This document shows, one piece after another, positions 42,184 through 51,906 of a DNA stretch of 55,137 nt. A program made the position numbers and the translations under genes. The notes under the pieces were generated by a model that made no database searches, had not been told where the DNA came from, and saw nothing but the letters and a program-made list of their open reading frames with translations. Numbering within the stretch: the first letter of the stretch is position 1; each line of letters begins with the position of its first letter. Source of the stretch: Clostridium sp. 28_12 (lineage in GTDB: Bacteria > Bacillota > Clostridia > TANB77 > CAG-508); contig MNRR01000023.1 of NCBI GenBank assembly GCA_001916055.1, positions 9,653 through 64,789 on the forward strand. The letters are read 5' to 3'.

Positions 42184-45100
42184 ATGTTAAAAAAACAAAG
42201 ATTTAAATTTTTAATTATATTATTTGTTATTACATTAGTAATTGTGGCAATAAAAGGATTAGTACCAAAATCAAAAGCTGAAGAAACTACTGAAATACAG
42301 GTGACTTATAATTCAGGAAAAGGGACTGGCAAAAGTGTTGTAACTACTCAAAAAATTGCCAATAATACAAATAGAAAAATTGTATTAAGTAAAAATGAAA
42401 TGGATTTTGATGGTGGAACAACAGAAATAGATGGACATTTATATAAAATGGTATTAACTGGCTGGCAAATAACAGAATTGACACAAAACGGAAAAAAAGT
42501 AACAGAAAATCTTGATACAATATATGCACAAAATGGTTTGTATAATGTTCCTAAAGGTGTAACTGCAATAGAGGTAACAGCAATTTATGGAAAAGCTATT
42601 TATGTAAGAAGTCCATATGATAAAATGTATTATGATGAGTATCATATTTTTAATAATGGAGAGAATGCAAGTGCAGAAAATGGACAAGTAGAGCAAAGTT
42701 CAGATGAAAATTATGGTACGAGTTCCGATGATGCTGTTGCAACATTAAAAAGAGCATATGAATTAATAGAAGAAAATGCTAATAATACAGTTTATGATAA
42801 TTTATTTGTATTATGTGGAGATTTATACGAAATAAATTATAATGCAGAAGGAGCAGAATTTGCAGTAGATAATGAAGGTACATATAAAAACTATTCTTCT
42901 GATTATTTGGGATATCAAACAGGAAGCAATAAACCAGTAACAATAACTAGTAATGATGACAAAAAATATACTTTATATTTAGGTGCCAAAGACGAAGAAA
43001 TTGAAATATATTCTTCATTAAGATTTGATAACATAAATATAAAATATTTGCCAGAAGATAATATTACAGATATTCACGGAACTGAGGTTACAACGAAAAC
43101 ATATTTAAATTTAGCAGATTTAAGCTTTTTCTCTACAGGTTTTTTTGAAGCTACAGAGAATGTTGGAACAGAAGAAGAGATGAATGTATTATATGGAAAC
43201 TTATCTAGTGTAATATTAAATTCTGGAACTTGGAATCCACTAGTTGCAAGAGATTCTACAATTATATCAGAACTAGCAAAAAATAATTATTTACAAATAG
43301 GCGGAAATACTACTATTTCTAAATTGCAAATAGGTTTTAAAAATTCTTCTGATACAGATACAATTGTAAATCCTCCAATTGTAAAAATAACTGGAGGTAA
43401 TATTAAAGAATTGATAGGAACAAAAGATGCAAATTTGATGTTTATCAATTTTGAAGATACAAATGAAGGAGTCAACTATAAAACAGCAGGCAAAATTCAA
43501 AAATGGAAAAATGTGTTTTTGGAAAATAGTTATGTAATTATAGATAATGGACTTAAAGATGTTGAGAATATGTCAGTTCCAGAAAAAAGTGGTTTAAAAC
43601 TTTCTAATAATGAGGAAATTACAGGAAATTTCAATGGTGGTGGAGAACTATATTTAGATAGTAATATTTGTTTTACAATTGGTGGTGATATTACAGGAAC
43701 TACTAAATTGATTTTAACACCAAGCATTGTTAATGGTAAAAATGTTATAGTAGGAGGAATTAATCATCCATATATAAAAGTAAAAGGTGCTTCAACTGCT
43801 AGAGCTCAAAGTCAAGCAAGTGATGAAATTATTAGTGGTGAAAGCAAATATACAATATTATCACAAAAAAGTGATTACTCTTATTACTATATTGAACAGG
43901 ATGTTGAAATTTCAAATTTTGTAGAAATCAAATCAACAAATATTAATGACAAAATATATACTGGTTCAATTGGCGATAATACTGGAAGTTCAGCAGAAGA
44001 TATTAGTATATTAGAAATAGGAAGCTATACTCAAGATGTAGAATTAAATTATGAGTTTTATAAAAATTCAACAAATCCAAATAAATATGCTAATATAAGT
44101 AGGCAATTTGTATTAAAGACTGATAAACAAACAGCTACAACAATTCCAAGTGGAACAGAAATATTAATGATTTATAATGGTAAAAATTATAATTATGTTG
44201 TAAATACAGATACTGATAGTGTAAATTTATCTTTATTCAAAGATGAGGATGGAAATACATTTAAACAGATTTCGAATTTACAATCTGCAGATGGAGTAAC
44301 AAAAGAAGTTAATGGTGTTACAGGTGATACATTATATAATTATAGTGAAAGTTTCAGATTTATTGTAAGTTTTGCAAATATTATAAATAATAATGCATCT
44401 ATTAAGGCAGGAAGTTATTATTCAATGATTAATATTTTGGATAGTGAAAGTTGGATTGATTCTGAACAGATAGAAAATACTAATAAAATTAATATTTCAC
44501 AAGTAGTGTTTAAACCTAGCAGTATAAATACTGAATTGGAAAAATATGAACCCAATGGAGTTGTTACAATAAAATCAGCCGGAACTGTTCAAACATTTAA
44601 TGGAGAGGGAAAACAATTATATGGAAATATAAAAATATATAATGCAGAAGGTAAGCAAGTAGATATTCCGATTGGTAGTGAAATTACTTTGAATGGTAAT
44701 ACTTGTACAATTGTAAATGGAACAACACAATGCAAGTTTTTAGATAATTGCACAGACAGTGGGACAAGCTATAATTTTGATTTCAAAATGGATATGAAAA
44801 ATGTTTTAGAACAAAATCAATTGTTAGCAGGAAACTATAAAATTAAATTTGCATATGCTTTTGCACAGAATGATTTATTAAATGGAAACATTGCAGGTTG
44901 GATAGATGTTCCATTAACTATTATTGATTATTCAGATAATTATGGCATAGATGTTAGTATAGATAATAGTGAAAATTTAGCTGAAGATAAACTTCAATTA
45001 ATTACAAAAGGGAAAGAGGAAGTTAGAATAATTCATACTAATTGTTCTGGACAGCTAGAAAATCCTTTTGTTAAAGTATCTGTTGTAGAAAAAACGAGTG

Positions 45101-45285
45101 ATTTTGATTATTCTGCTACGGAAAATTCTAAAAAGATTACTGTAAATGATAATGGAGATGGAAGTTATAAAGTTGCTTTTTCTGATTCTCTTGATGTTGG
45201 TACTTATAGAGTCATATTTGAGCTTTTTGATAAGTATGGTAATAAGATGTCTGAGAATTTTGCTAATTTTATTGTGAGGTTGTGA
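42184..45285 (+). CDS. Large secreted surface protein of unknown function
   Basis: About 1033 residues with an N-terminal signal or anchor (FLIILFVITLVIVAIKG, then SKAEE), an N-terminal region with GWQITELTQNGKK that recalls InlB/Flg_new-type beta repeats, a long beta-rich middle (many Asn/Thr-Gly turns such as GGNTTISKLQIG and ITGGNIKELIG, suggesting a beta-helix) and a C-terminal Ig-like end (GTYRVIFELFDKYGN). No sortase signal. ATG 42184 is chosen over 42172, which is too near the AGAAAGG site. It is the last gene of the accessory unit and probably a second matrix or adhesin component. Confidence 0.75.
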   Translation: MLKKQRFKFLIILFVITLVIVAIKGLVPKSKAEETTEIQVTYNSGKGTGKSVVTTQKIANNTNRKIVLSKNEMDFDGGTTEIDGHLYKMVLTGWQITELTQNGKKVTENLDTIYAQNGLYNVPKGVTAIEVTAIYGKAIYVRSPYDKMYYDEYHIFNNGENASAENGQVEQSSDENYGTSSDDAVATLKRAYELIEENANNTVYDNLFVLCGDLYEINYNAEGAEFAVDNEGTYKNYSSDYLGYQTGSNKPVTITSNDDKKYTLYLGAKDEEIEIYSSLRFDNINIKYLPEDNITDIHGTEVTTKTYLNLADLSFFSTGFFEATENVGTEEEMNVLYGNLSSVILNSGTWNPLVARDSTIISELAKNNYLQIGGNTTISKLQIGFKNSSDTDTIVNPPIVKITGGNIKELIGTKDANLMFINFEDTNEGVNYKTAGKIQKWKNVFLENSYVIIDNGLKDVENMSVPEKSGLKLSNNEEITGNFNGGGELYLDSNICFTIGGDITGTTKLILTPSIVNGKNVIVGGINHPYIKVKGASTARAQSQASDEIISGESKYTILSQKSDYSYYYIEQDVEISNFVEIKSTNINDKIYTGSIGDNTGSSAEDISILEIGSYTQDVELNYEFYKNSTNPNKYANISRQFVLKTDKQTATTIPSGTEILMIYNGKNYNYVVNTDTDSVNLSLFKDEDGNTFKQISNLQSADGVTKEVNGVTGDTLYNYSESFRFIVSFANIINNNASIKAGSYYSMINILDSESWIDSEQIENTNKINISQVVFKPSSINTELEKYEPNGVVTIKSAGTVQTFNGEGKQLYGNIKIYNAEGKQVDIPIGSEITLNGNTCTIVNGTTQCKFLDNCTDSGTSYNFDFKMDMKNVLEQNQLLAGNYKIKFAYAFAQNDLLNGNIAGWIDVPLTIIDYSDNYGIDVSIDNSENLAEDKLQLITKGKEEVRIIHTNCSGQLENPFVKVSVVEKTSDFDYSATENSKKITVNDNGDGSYKVAFSDSLDVGTYRVIFELFDKYGNKMSENFANFIVRL

Positions 45286-45373
45286 ACCAAAGTATAGGGT
45301 TTTTTGAATAATATTTTAGCTGTGAATTGTAACTATTTAGTAACATAGAATTAAAAAAATAAAATATAAAGGC

Positions 45374-45402
45374 TTGATATTTCAAAGAACTAATAGTAAA
45401 AT
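45374..45402 (+). promoter_or_regulatory. Promoter of the rpe-pgi-thioesterase genes
   Basis: TTGATA at 45374 and TAAAAT at 45397 with 17 nt between them. It marks the return to housekeeping genes after the accessory locus. Confidence 0.6.
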
Positions 45403-45427
45403 ATAAATGGAAAAAGGAGGAAAAAAG

Positions 45428-46093
45428 ATGGTAGAAGTATCAACATCAATCCTAACAATGGAAAAAGGAAAAGAAGCCGAAACACTTTTAGCATTAGAAA
45501 AATCTAAAACAGATTATTTTCATATAGATGTTATGGATGGAAATTTTGTAGAAAAAGACACATACCATGACATGGTAGAATATAGTGCTTATATAAGAAG
45601 AATATCAAACTTACCAATGGATGTACATTTAATGGTAAAAGATATAGAAACAGCTATAGAAGTATTTTCAGCGGTAGAACCTAATATTATAACATTCCAT
45701 TTAGAAGCATGTGAAAACAAAGAAGAAGTTATGAAATATATCACACTTATTAAAGAAAAGGGTTCAAGAGTTGGAATTGCAATAAAACCAGAAACGCCAA
45801 TAGAACAGGTATATGAGTATTTACCATATATTCATACATGTTTAGTAATGACAGTAGAACCAGGCAAAGGGGGTCAAACTTTAATTACAGATATGATTGC
45901 AAAAATTTCAGAGTTGAAATTATATACAGAAAGAAAAAATATTGATATTGACATAGAAGCAGATGGTGGCATAAATTTAAAAACAGCAACAAGAGTAAAA
46001 AGAGCAGGAGCGAATGTTCTAGTTGCAGGAACAGCAATATTAATGGCATCTGATTACAAAGTCATTATTGATGAATTAAAGGAGGAAGAATAA
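45428..46093 (+). CDS. rpe: Ribulose-phosphate 3-epimerase
   Basis: Rpe interconverts ribulose-5-P and xylulose-5-P in the pentose phosphate pathway. The 221-residue TIM barrel has VSTSILTME, FHIDVMDGNFV, MDVHLMVKD, MTVEPGKGGQ and IEADGGIN, with the metal-binding His and Asp residues in place. The Leu-Thr in STSILT differs from the usual PSIL(S/A)AD, so the sequence is slightly divergent. Start ATG 45428 stands 8 nt after GGAGG; an ATG at 45407 lies before that site. It is followed by pgi with 1 nt between. Confidence 0.92.
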   Translation: MVEVSTSILTMEKGKEAETLLALEKSKTDYFHIDVMDGNFVEKDTYHDMVEYSAYIRRISNLPMDVHLMVKDIETAIEVFSAVEPNIITFHLEACENKEEVMKYITLIKEKGSRVGIAIKPETPIEQVYEYLPYIHTCLVMTVEPGKGGQTLITDMIAKISELKLYTERKNIDIDIEADGGINLKTATRVKRAGANVLVAGTAILMASDYKVIIDELKEEE

Positions 46094-46094
46094 T

Positions 46095-47402
46095 ATGCTA
46101 AATTTAAAACTTAACTTAAAAAATACTGGAATAGACCAAAAAGCTATCATGAAATACAAAGAAAAGGTTGAACAAATTCATCATGAATTACATAAAAGAG
46201 CAAATGCTCAAAATGACTTTGTTGGTTGGCTAGAACTGCCAACCAATTATGATAAAGAAGAATTTAAAAGAATAAAAAGTGCAGCAGCACGAATTCAAGA
46301 AGATTCAGAGGTACTTGTTGTAATAGGAATAGGTGGCTCATACTTAGGAGCTAGAGCAGTAATAGAAAGCTTAACAAATACATTTGATAATTTATTACCA
46401 GAATCAAAAAGAAAACATCCACAAATATTTTATGTTGGAAATAACTTAAGCCCTAATTATATAAATGATTTGATTGAAACATTAGGAACAAAAGATTTTT
46501 CTGTTAATGTAATATCAAAATCAGGAACAACAACAGAACCAGCAATTGCATTCAGAATTTTTAGAGAAATGCTAGAAAACAGATATGGAATTGAAGAAGC
46601 AAGAGGTAGAATCTATGTTACAACAGATAAAGAAAAAGGAGCCTTAAAAACACTTGCAAATTCAGAAGGATATGAAACGTTTGTTATTCCAGATAATGTT
46701 GGTGGAAGATATTCAGTACTAACAGCAGTTGGATTATTGCCAATAGCTGTTGCAGGAATTGATATTGACAAAATAATGGAAGGGGCTAGAACTGCACAAG
46801 AAAAATATGAAGATTCAAATTTAAAATATAATGCATGTTACCAATATGCAGTTGTAAGAAATATTTTATATAAATTATATAAAAATACAGAAATTTTAGT
46901 TAATTATGAGCCTAAAATGCATTATTTTACAGAATGGTGGAAGCAATTATTTGGTGAAAGTGAAGGAAAAGACCAATTAGGAATATTTCCAGCAGGTGTG
47001 GATTTTACAACAGATTTACATTCAATGGGACAATATATTCAAGAAGGAAGAAGAAATCTATTCGAGACAGTAATTAGAATCGAAAAAGCTAATTCAGATA
47101 TAACAATTCAAGAAGAGGAAGACAATTTAGATGGATTAAATTATTTGGCAGGCAAAGGATTAGACTATGTAAATAAAAAAGCAATGGAAGGAACAATAGA
47201 GGCACATGTTTCAGGAGATGTACCAAATGTAGTAATTGAACTACCAAAATTAACAGAAGAAACAATAGGACATTTAATCTTTTTCTTTGAAAAGTCATGC
47301 GCAATGTCTGGAATGATATTAGGGGTTAATCCTTTCAACCAACCTGGTGTAGAAAAATATAAAAAGAATATGTTTAGATTATTAGAAAAGCCAGGCTATT
47401 AA
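46095..47402 (+). CDS. pgi: Glucose-6-phosphate isomerase
   Basis: Pgi interconverts glucose-6-P and fructose-6-P. The 435-residue length is that of the short Firmicute form. Signature segments are VVIGIGGSYLGARAVIE, VISKSGTTTEPAIAFR, DNVGGRYSVLTAVGLLP and DLHSMGQYIQEG, with the C-terminal Lys in GVEKYKKNMF. It directly follows rpe (AAGGAGGAAG site), placing pentose phosphate and glycolytic steps on one transcript. Confidence 0.97.
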   Translation: MLNLKLNLKNTGIDQKAIMKYKEKVEQIHHELHKRANAQNDFVGWLELPTNYDKEEFKRIKSAAARIQEDSEVLVVIGIGGSYLGARAVIESLTNTFDNLLPESKRKHPQIFYVGNNLSPNYINDLIETLGTKDFSVNVISKSGTTTEPAIAFRIFREMLENRYGIEEARGRIYVTTDKEKGALKTLANSEGYETFVIPDNVGGRYSVLTAVGLLPIAVAGIDIDKIMEGARTAQEKYEDSNLKYNACYQYAVVRNILYKLYKNTEILVNYEPKMHYFTEWWKQLFGESEGKDQLGIFPAGVDFTTDLHSMGQYIQEGRRNLFETVIRIEKANSDITIQEEEDNLDGLNYLAGKGLDYVNKKAMEGTIEAHVSGDVPNVVIELPKLTEETIGHLIFFFEKSCAMSGMILGVNPFNQPGVEKYKKNMFRLLEKPGY

Positions 47403-47439
47403 TAAAATTTGATTAAGATAAGGAAGAAGTGACATTATA

Positions 47440-48174
47440 ATGATAGTAGAAAATAAATACAGAATAAAATTATCAGATATAAATATGGAAAATAAAGCGA
47501 CTAATAAGGCTATATTAAGTTATTTAGAAGATGTTGGAGGCAAGCATTCTGATTTTGCAGGTTATGGAATAATGGATATTCCACAAACACATTTAAGTTG
47601 GATATTAATTGAGTGGAAATTACAAGTTATAAGAAGACCTAATTATGCAGAAAATATAAAAGTAACAACTTGGTCTAAAGATGCTGTTAAATGTTATGCT
47701 TATCGTGATTTTAAAGTTTATGATGAACAAGGAAATATAATTATTTTAGCTGCTTCAAAGTGGGTATTGGTTGATACTATCAAAGGAAAGATAGTTAGAA
47801 TTGAAAATGATATACTTGAAAAATACAAACCTGAGTTAGATGTATCTGCTTTTGATAAAGAAGTTGATGATTTTCCTAAAATGCATGAGCCAACAGAATA
47901 TCAATATGAAACAGAATATAAAGTTAGAAAAGCAGATATTGATGTTAATAATCACATGCATAATTTGAACTATGTAGATTTAGCTAATGAGGCTTTGCCA
48001 GAAGATGTGTATAAAAAAGCTCAATTAAATAATCTTAGAATTACATATAAAAAAGAAATAAAATTAGGAGAGACTGTTAAGTGCAAATACAGTTTTGTTG
48101 ATGGAAAGCATTTCGTAGTAGTAAAAAGTCAAGATGATAAGTCAATTCATGCATTAATAGAATTAAGTGAATAA
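47440..48174 (+). CDS. Acyl-ACP thioesterase
   Basis: A 244-residue double-hotdog thioesterase that releases fatty acids from acyl carrier protein. The catalytic-side motif ADIDVNNHMHNLNYVDLANE is in the second hotdog and HLSWILIEWKLQVIRRP in the first, as in bacterial FatA-like enzymes. It lies 38 nt after pgi on the same strand and ends at a strong terminator, so it is probably the last gene of the unit. Chain-length preference cannot be read. Confidence 0.88.
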   Translation: MIVENKYRIKLSDINMENKATNKAILSYLEDVGGKHSDFAGYGIMDIPQTHLSWILIEWKLQVIRRPNYAENIKVTTWSKDAVKCYAYRDFKVYDEQGNIIILAASKWVLVDTIKGKIVRIENDILEKYKPELDVSAFDKEVDDFPKMHEPTEYQYETEYKVRKADIDVNNHMHNLNYVDLANEALPEDVYKKAQLNNLRITYKKEIKLGETVKCKYSFVDGKHFVVVKSQDDKSIHALIELSE

Positions 48175-48189
48175 TAGAATTTTTTTAAG

Positions 48190-48242
48190 AAGCCTTGGAA
48201 TATAAGTTTTGGGTTCATTCGAAACTTATACTTTCAAGGCTT
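48190..48242. terminator. Large bidirectional terminator
   Basis: A stem of about 20 bp (48190-48209 with 48222-48242, one mismatch and a bulge) between the convergent thioesterase and flippase genes. The right arm overlaps the end of the flippase gene. Confidence 0.83.
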
Positions 48243-49568
48243 TATTGAACCGAGATTTTTTAAAATTTTAAGTAATGTATATCCACTTAAACTGAAATCT
48301 ATAATTTCACTAATAAAAATAGAAATTATATATCCACTAAAGCCAAGAATAGGAACTAAAAAATATATAAAAGCAATACTTACAAGACAATCAAAAATAT
48401 TAATTCCCATAACATTAACTTGAGCATCTAATCCTTTTAAAATACTATCAATAACAATATCCAAATACATTATAATAACTAAAGGAGAAAGAATTCGAAG
48501 ATATTTTGCAATTTCAGCCTTATGATAAATCCAGTTGCTTAATTGATTTGAAAAAACAAAAATCAAAATGGATATGATTATAGAAAACATAAAAGTACCA
48601 ATTAAAATAATTGCTGAAATTACTTTTATTTTTGAATATTTTTCTTGAGTATAGCATCTAGAAAATTCAGGCACAAGTAAAGTACTAAAACTAATAACTA
48701 AACTTACAGGAAACATTATAATTGGCATTGCCATACCATTAACAATTCCATAAGCTATCAATGAATTTGAAGAATTCATTCCACTTTTTTGCAAACTATA
48801 AGGAATAATCAATTGTTTTACAGTTGACAAGCCTGAGCGCAAATAAGATGTAAGAGCAACTGGAATTGTAATACGCAAAATACGTTTGTTATAACTATCA
48901 AGGTCTTTATATCTAGATTCAACAAGAGTACCACGTTTATCTCTTACATACAAATAATATAAATGTAAAAAAGAAGTTACCTCAGAAATTACATCAGCTA
49001 AAATTAAAGAAAAACAAGCATAATCAATTCTATCAGGCATGAAAGACTTCAAAAAAATGGCTGTACAAAAAATTTTAACAAATTCTTCACCAAACTTTGC
49101 GACAGCATTTTTATAAACACGTCTTACAGCAATAAAATATCCATTTACAGCCGAAGACATTGATATAAAAGGAAGAGCAAGGCATATTAAATAAATTACA
49201 TTTTTACTAATTCTACTATGCAAACAACGAGAAGTTATAAAATCAGCTAAAAGAAAAAATATTAAACTAGCTCCAATTCCAAAAATAATGCTAAAAAGCA
49301 AACATCTTTTAGCAATATTTTTTGCTCCTAATTCATTATTACAAGCCAATTCTTCAGAAACTACTCGAGTTGTTGAAATATTTATACCTGCAGAAGCCAA
49401 AGTAATTCCAAACATATAAACGGACATCACAAGTGAAAATACTCCGACAGCTTCTTCTCCAATAGTATTTGAGATAAATATGCTGAAAAACATATTTATA
49501 ATTTGAAGAATAATGGAACTTAACAATAAAATAATTGTATTAAAAAAAAGAATCTTTATAGTTCTCAA
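48234..49568 (-). CDS. SpoVB/MurJ-like polysaccharide flippase (MOP superfamily)
   Basis: A 444-residue polytopic protein with about 12-14 membrane helices, of the SpoVB/polysaccharide-exporter group that flips lipid-linked precursors (spore cortex or wall). Landmarks are FISNTIGEEAVGVFSLVMSVY, GINISTTRVVSEELA, ALPFISMSSAVNGYFIA, PVSLVISFSTLLVPEFSR and ILKGLDAQ. I start at TTG 49568, 5 nt after GGAGG on the minus strand. A longer frame from 49610 would begin inside a dispersed repeat and add residues translated from it. Confidence 0.85.
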   Translation of the reverse strand: MRTIKILFFNTIILLLSSIILQIINMFFSIFISNTIGEEAVGVFSLVMSVYMFGITLASAGINISTTRVVSEELACNNELGAKNIAKRCLLFSIIFGIGASLIFFLLADFITSRCLHSRISKNVIYLICLALPFISMSSAVNGYFIAVRRVYKNAVAKFGEEFVKIFCTAIFLKSFMPDRIDYACFSLILADVISEVTSFLHLYYLYVRDKRGTLVESRYKDLDSYNKRILRITIPVALTSYLRSGLSTVKQLIIPYSLQKSGMNSSNSLIAYGIVNGMAMPIIMFPVSLVISFSTLLVPEFSRCYTQEKYSKIKVISAIILIGTFMFSIIISILIFVFSNQLSNWIYHKAEIAKYLRILSPLVIIMYLDIVIDSILKGLDAQVNVMGINIFDCLVSIAFIYFLVPILGFSGYIISIFISEIIDFSLSGYTLLKILKNLGSIKP

Positions 49569-49578
49569 AATTTCCTCC

Positions 49579-49674
49579 TGCACATTTGAGATCGCTTTTT
49601 TTCTGTGCAAAATTGCACGGATTATCTCGCTTTTTTTTCGTGCAAAACGGAATGAAAAAAAGAAATCTCAAGGG
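49579..49674. repeat. Dispersed 32-35-nt repeat: two units and a degenerate third
   Basis: Unit at 49579-49610 (minus orientation, same variant as 19209-19245), unit at 49613-49645 (identical to 19174-19208 in its core), and a degenerate copy at 49647-49674. The first unit ends right at the GGAGG ribosome binding site of the flippase gene. Confidence 0.88.
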
Positions 49675-49696
49675 TTCTTTTAAATATATAAAGTTA

Positions 49697-49725
49697 TTGA
49701 AAATTTAGAACAAATTTGATATACT
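49697..49725 (+). promoter_or_regulatory. Promoter of ruvB
   Basis: TTGAAA at 49697 and TATACT at 49720 with 17 nt between them, 34 nt upstream of ruvB. Confidence 0.78.
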
Positions 49726-49759
49726 TTTAATAAAGTTAAAACAGAAAGGTAAATACGAT

Positions 49760-50785
49760 ATGGAGAATAAATTAGAACACTCAAATTTAATTAGCCCAGA
49801 AGTTGAGGGAATGCAAGAAGAAAGAATGGAGAAATCTTTAAGACCTCAAACATTAGATGAATATATTGGTCAAACAAAGGTTAAAGAGAATATGAGAATA
49901 TATATAGAAGCGGCTAAAAAAAGAGGAGAACCTCTTGACCACTGCTTATTTTATGGACCACCAGGGCTTGGAAAAACTACAATTGCAAATATAATTGCTA
50001 ATGAGATGAAGTCAAATATCAAGATAACTTCTGGACCAGCTATTGAAAAGCCTGGTGATTTAGCAGCCATTTTGACTACTTTATCAGAATATGATGTATT
50101 ATTTATTGATGAGATACATAGATTGAGCAAAAATGTGGAGGAAATCTTATATCCTGCATTAGAAGATTATACTTTAGACATTGTTATAGGAACAGGAGCT
50201 AGTGCGAAGTCTATTAGAATTGACTTGCCTAAGTTTACTTTAATAGGAGCTACAACTAAAGCTGGTTCATTAACTACACCATTGCGAGATAGATTTGGAA
50301 TTATACATAAATTAGAACTATATGAACCAGAAGATTTGCAGATAATTGTAAAAAGATCTGCTAAGATATTAGATGTAAAAATTGATGATGAGTCAGCTAT
50401 GGAAATTGCAAGAAGATCTAGAGGCACTCCAAGAATAGCTAATAGGTTGTTAAAAAGAGTTAGAGATTATGCGGCTGTTTTAGGAAATGGAGATATCAAT
50501 CTAAAAATAGCAAAACATGCGTTGAATCAATTAGAAATTGATGAACTAGGTTTGGATGATGTGGATAGAAGAATACTAGAAGTTATGATAAATCAGTATA
50601 ATGGTAGGCCTGTTGGAATTGAGACTATTGCAGTTTCATTAGGAGAAGAGATTGACACAATAGAAGATGTATATGAACCATACCTAATACAAATAGGATT
50701 TTTGACTAGAACACCTAGAGGTAGAATGGTAATGCCGCCAGCGTATGAGCACTTAGGCTATGATTACCAGACTAAAATTATTTGA
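49760..50785 (+). CDS. ruvB: Holliday junction ATP-dependent helicase RuvB
   Basis: RuvB is the hexameric AAA+ motor that drives branch migration with RuvA. The 341 residues show Walker A GPPGLGKT (about residue 67), Walker B LFIDEIHRL, sensor 1 IGATTKAG, the arginine finger region PLRDRFG, sensor 2 RGTPRIANRLLKR, and the winged-helix C-terminus (GIETIAVSLGEE; LIQIGFLTRTPRGR). No ruvA is adjacent. It is followed within 50 nt by the broken queH. Confidence 0.98.
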   Translation: MENKLEHSNLISPEVEGMQEERMEKSLRPQTLDEYIGQTKVKENMRIYIEAAKKRGEPLDHCLFYGPPGLGKTTIANIIANEMKSNIKITSGPAIEKPGDLAAILTTLSEYDVLFIDEIHRLSKNVEEILYPALEDYTLDIVIGTGASAKSIRIDLPKFTLIGATTKAGSLTTPLRDRFGIIHKLELYEPEDLQIIVKRSAKILDVKIDDESAMEIARRSRGTPRIANRLLKRVRDYAAVLGNGDINLKIAKHALNQLEIDELGLDDVDRRILEVMINQYNGRPVGIETIAVSLGEEIDTIEDVYEPYLIQIGFLTRTPRGRMVMPPAYEHLGYDYQTKII

Positions 50786-50787
50786 AA

Positions 50788-50819
50788 TGCACGGAAAAAA
50801 AGCGATCTCAAGTGTGCAA
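50788..50819 (+). repeat. Dispersed repeat unit ahead of queH
   Basis: A 32-nt unit beginning TGCACGGAAAAAAAGCGA and ending GTGTGCAA, followed at once by GGAGG and the queH ATG. Position and orientation relative to the ribosome binding site are the same as at the flippase gene. Confidence 0.9.
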
Positions 50820-50828
50820 GGAGGAAAA

Positions 50829-51876
50829 ATGAAATTATTATTACATACATGTTGTGCTCCATGCAGTGTATACTGCATAAAGAGTTTAAGAAAAGAAAAT
50901 ATAGAACCCTCTGTATATTGGTTTAATCCCAATATACATCCATATATGGAATACAAAGCGAGAAGAGATACCTTAAAGGAATATACAAAATCTATACGGA
51001 ATAAATGCAATTTTTGATGAGAATTATGGATTGGTAGAATTTTGTAAAAATGTTGTGGATGACTTAGAAAATAGATGTGTTAAATATTGCTATAGAGTAC
51101 GTTTTGAGCAGACTGCTAGATATGCCAAAGAACATGGATATGATACTTTTTCTACAACACTTTTAATTAGTCCATATCAAAATCATAATGCTCTTAAGAA
51201 AATTGGAGAAGAAATGGCTGAAAAATATGGATTGAATTTCTTATATAGAGACTTTAGACCAGGCTTTAGAGAGGGACAGGCAGAAGCTAGAGAACTTGGA
51301 TTGTATATGCAAAAATATTGTGGATGTGTATTTAGTGAGGAGATGAGATATAATAACCATAATGTTCCAAAACCTAGTATTCCCAACGGTTACGAGATGT
51401 CAAGAGAACCTAGAATGCAAGTTAAAAAAATAGAAAATAAAGAAGATTATATTGATTTACTTTTAGAGGCAGATCCTTCAAAAGATATGATACACAAATA
51501 TTTGAACGATTCTGATGTATATGCTTTAAAAAAGGGAGATGAGCTAATTTCTATTGCAGTTATTTTGCACATTGATAGGAAAACATTAGAATTAAAAAAC
51601 ATAGTTACAAGAGAAAATTACAGAAACAAAGGTTATGCAAAAACACTTCTAAAATCATTATGTGGTAATTATAAACAGAAATATGACAGAATGTTAGTAG
51701 GAACAACAGAGAATAATATTCCTTTCTATGTTAAGCAGGGATTTGATAAATATGAGAAAACAATTAAAAATTTCTTTATAGATAATTACAATGAAGAAAT
51801 TAAAGATGAAGATTTAATTTGCTCTGATTTAATATATTATTCAAAAGATTTAAAGAAAAAATTTAAAGATAACTAG
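50829..51876 (+). pseudogene. queH: Frameshifted queH (epoxyqueuosine reductase) fused to a GNAT domain
   Basis: QueH performs the last step of queuosine synthesis in tRNA. The first frame (50829-51017) gives KLLLHTCCAPCSVYCI and ends early. The second, from about 50998, continues with NAIFDENYGLVEFCKN, TFSTTLLISPYQNH, FRPGFREGQAEARELGLY and the second Cys pair KYCGC. Removing one C near 50997 restores one continuous frame. The C-terminal ~150 residues form a GNAT acetyltransferase domain (ENYRNKGYAKTLLKSL, IPFYVKQGF). The single-base lesion may be recent mutation or a sequencing error. Confidence 0.85.
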
Positions 51877-51906
51877 TAATTTGTTAAATAGATTGGAGAT
51901 GTAATT

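Noticed and set aside
49569..49610. Longer N-terminus of the flippase starting in the repeat
   Set aside because: The extra 14 residues come from the dispersed repeat, and a GGAGG followed by TTG gives a better start at 49568.
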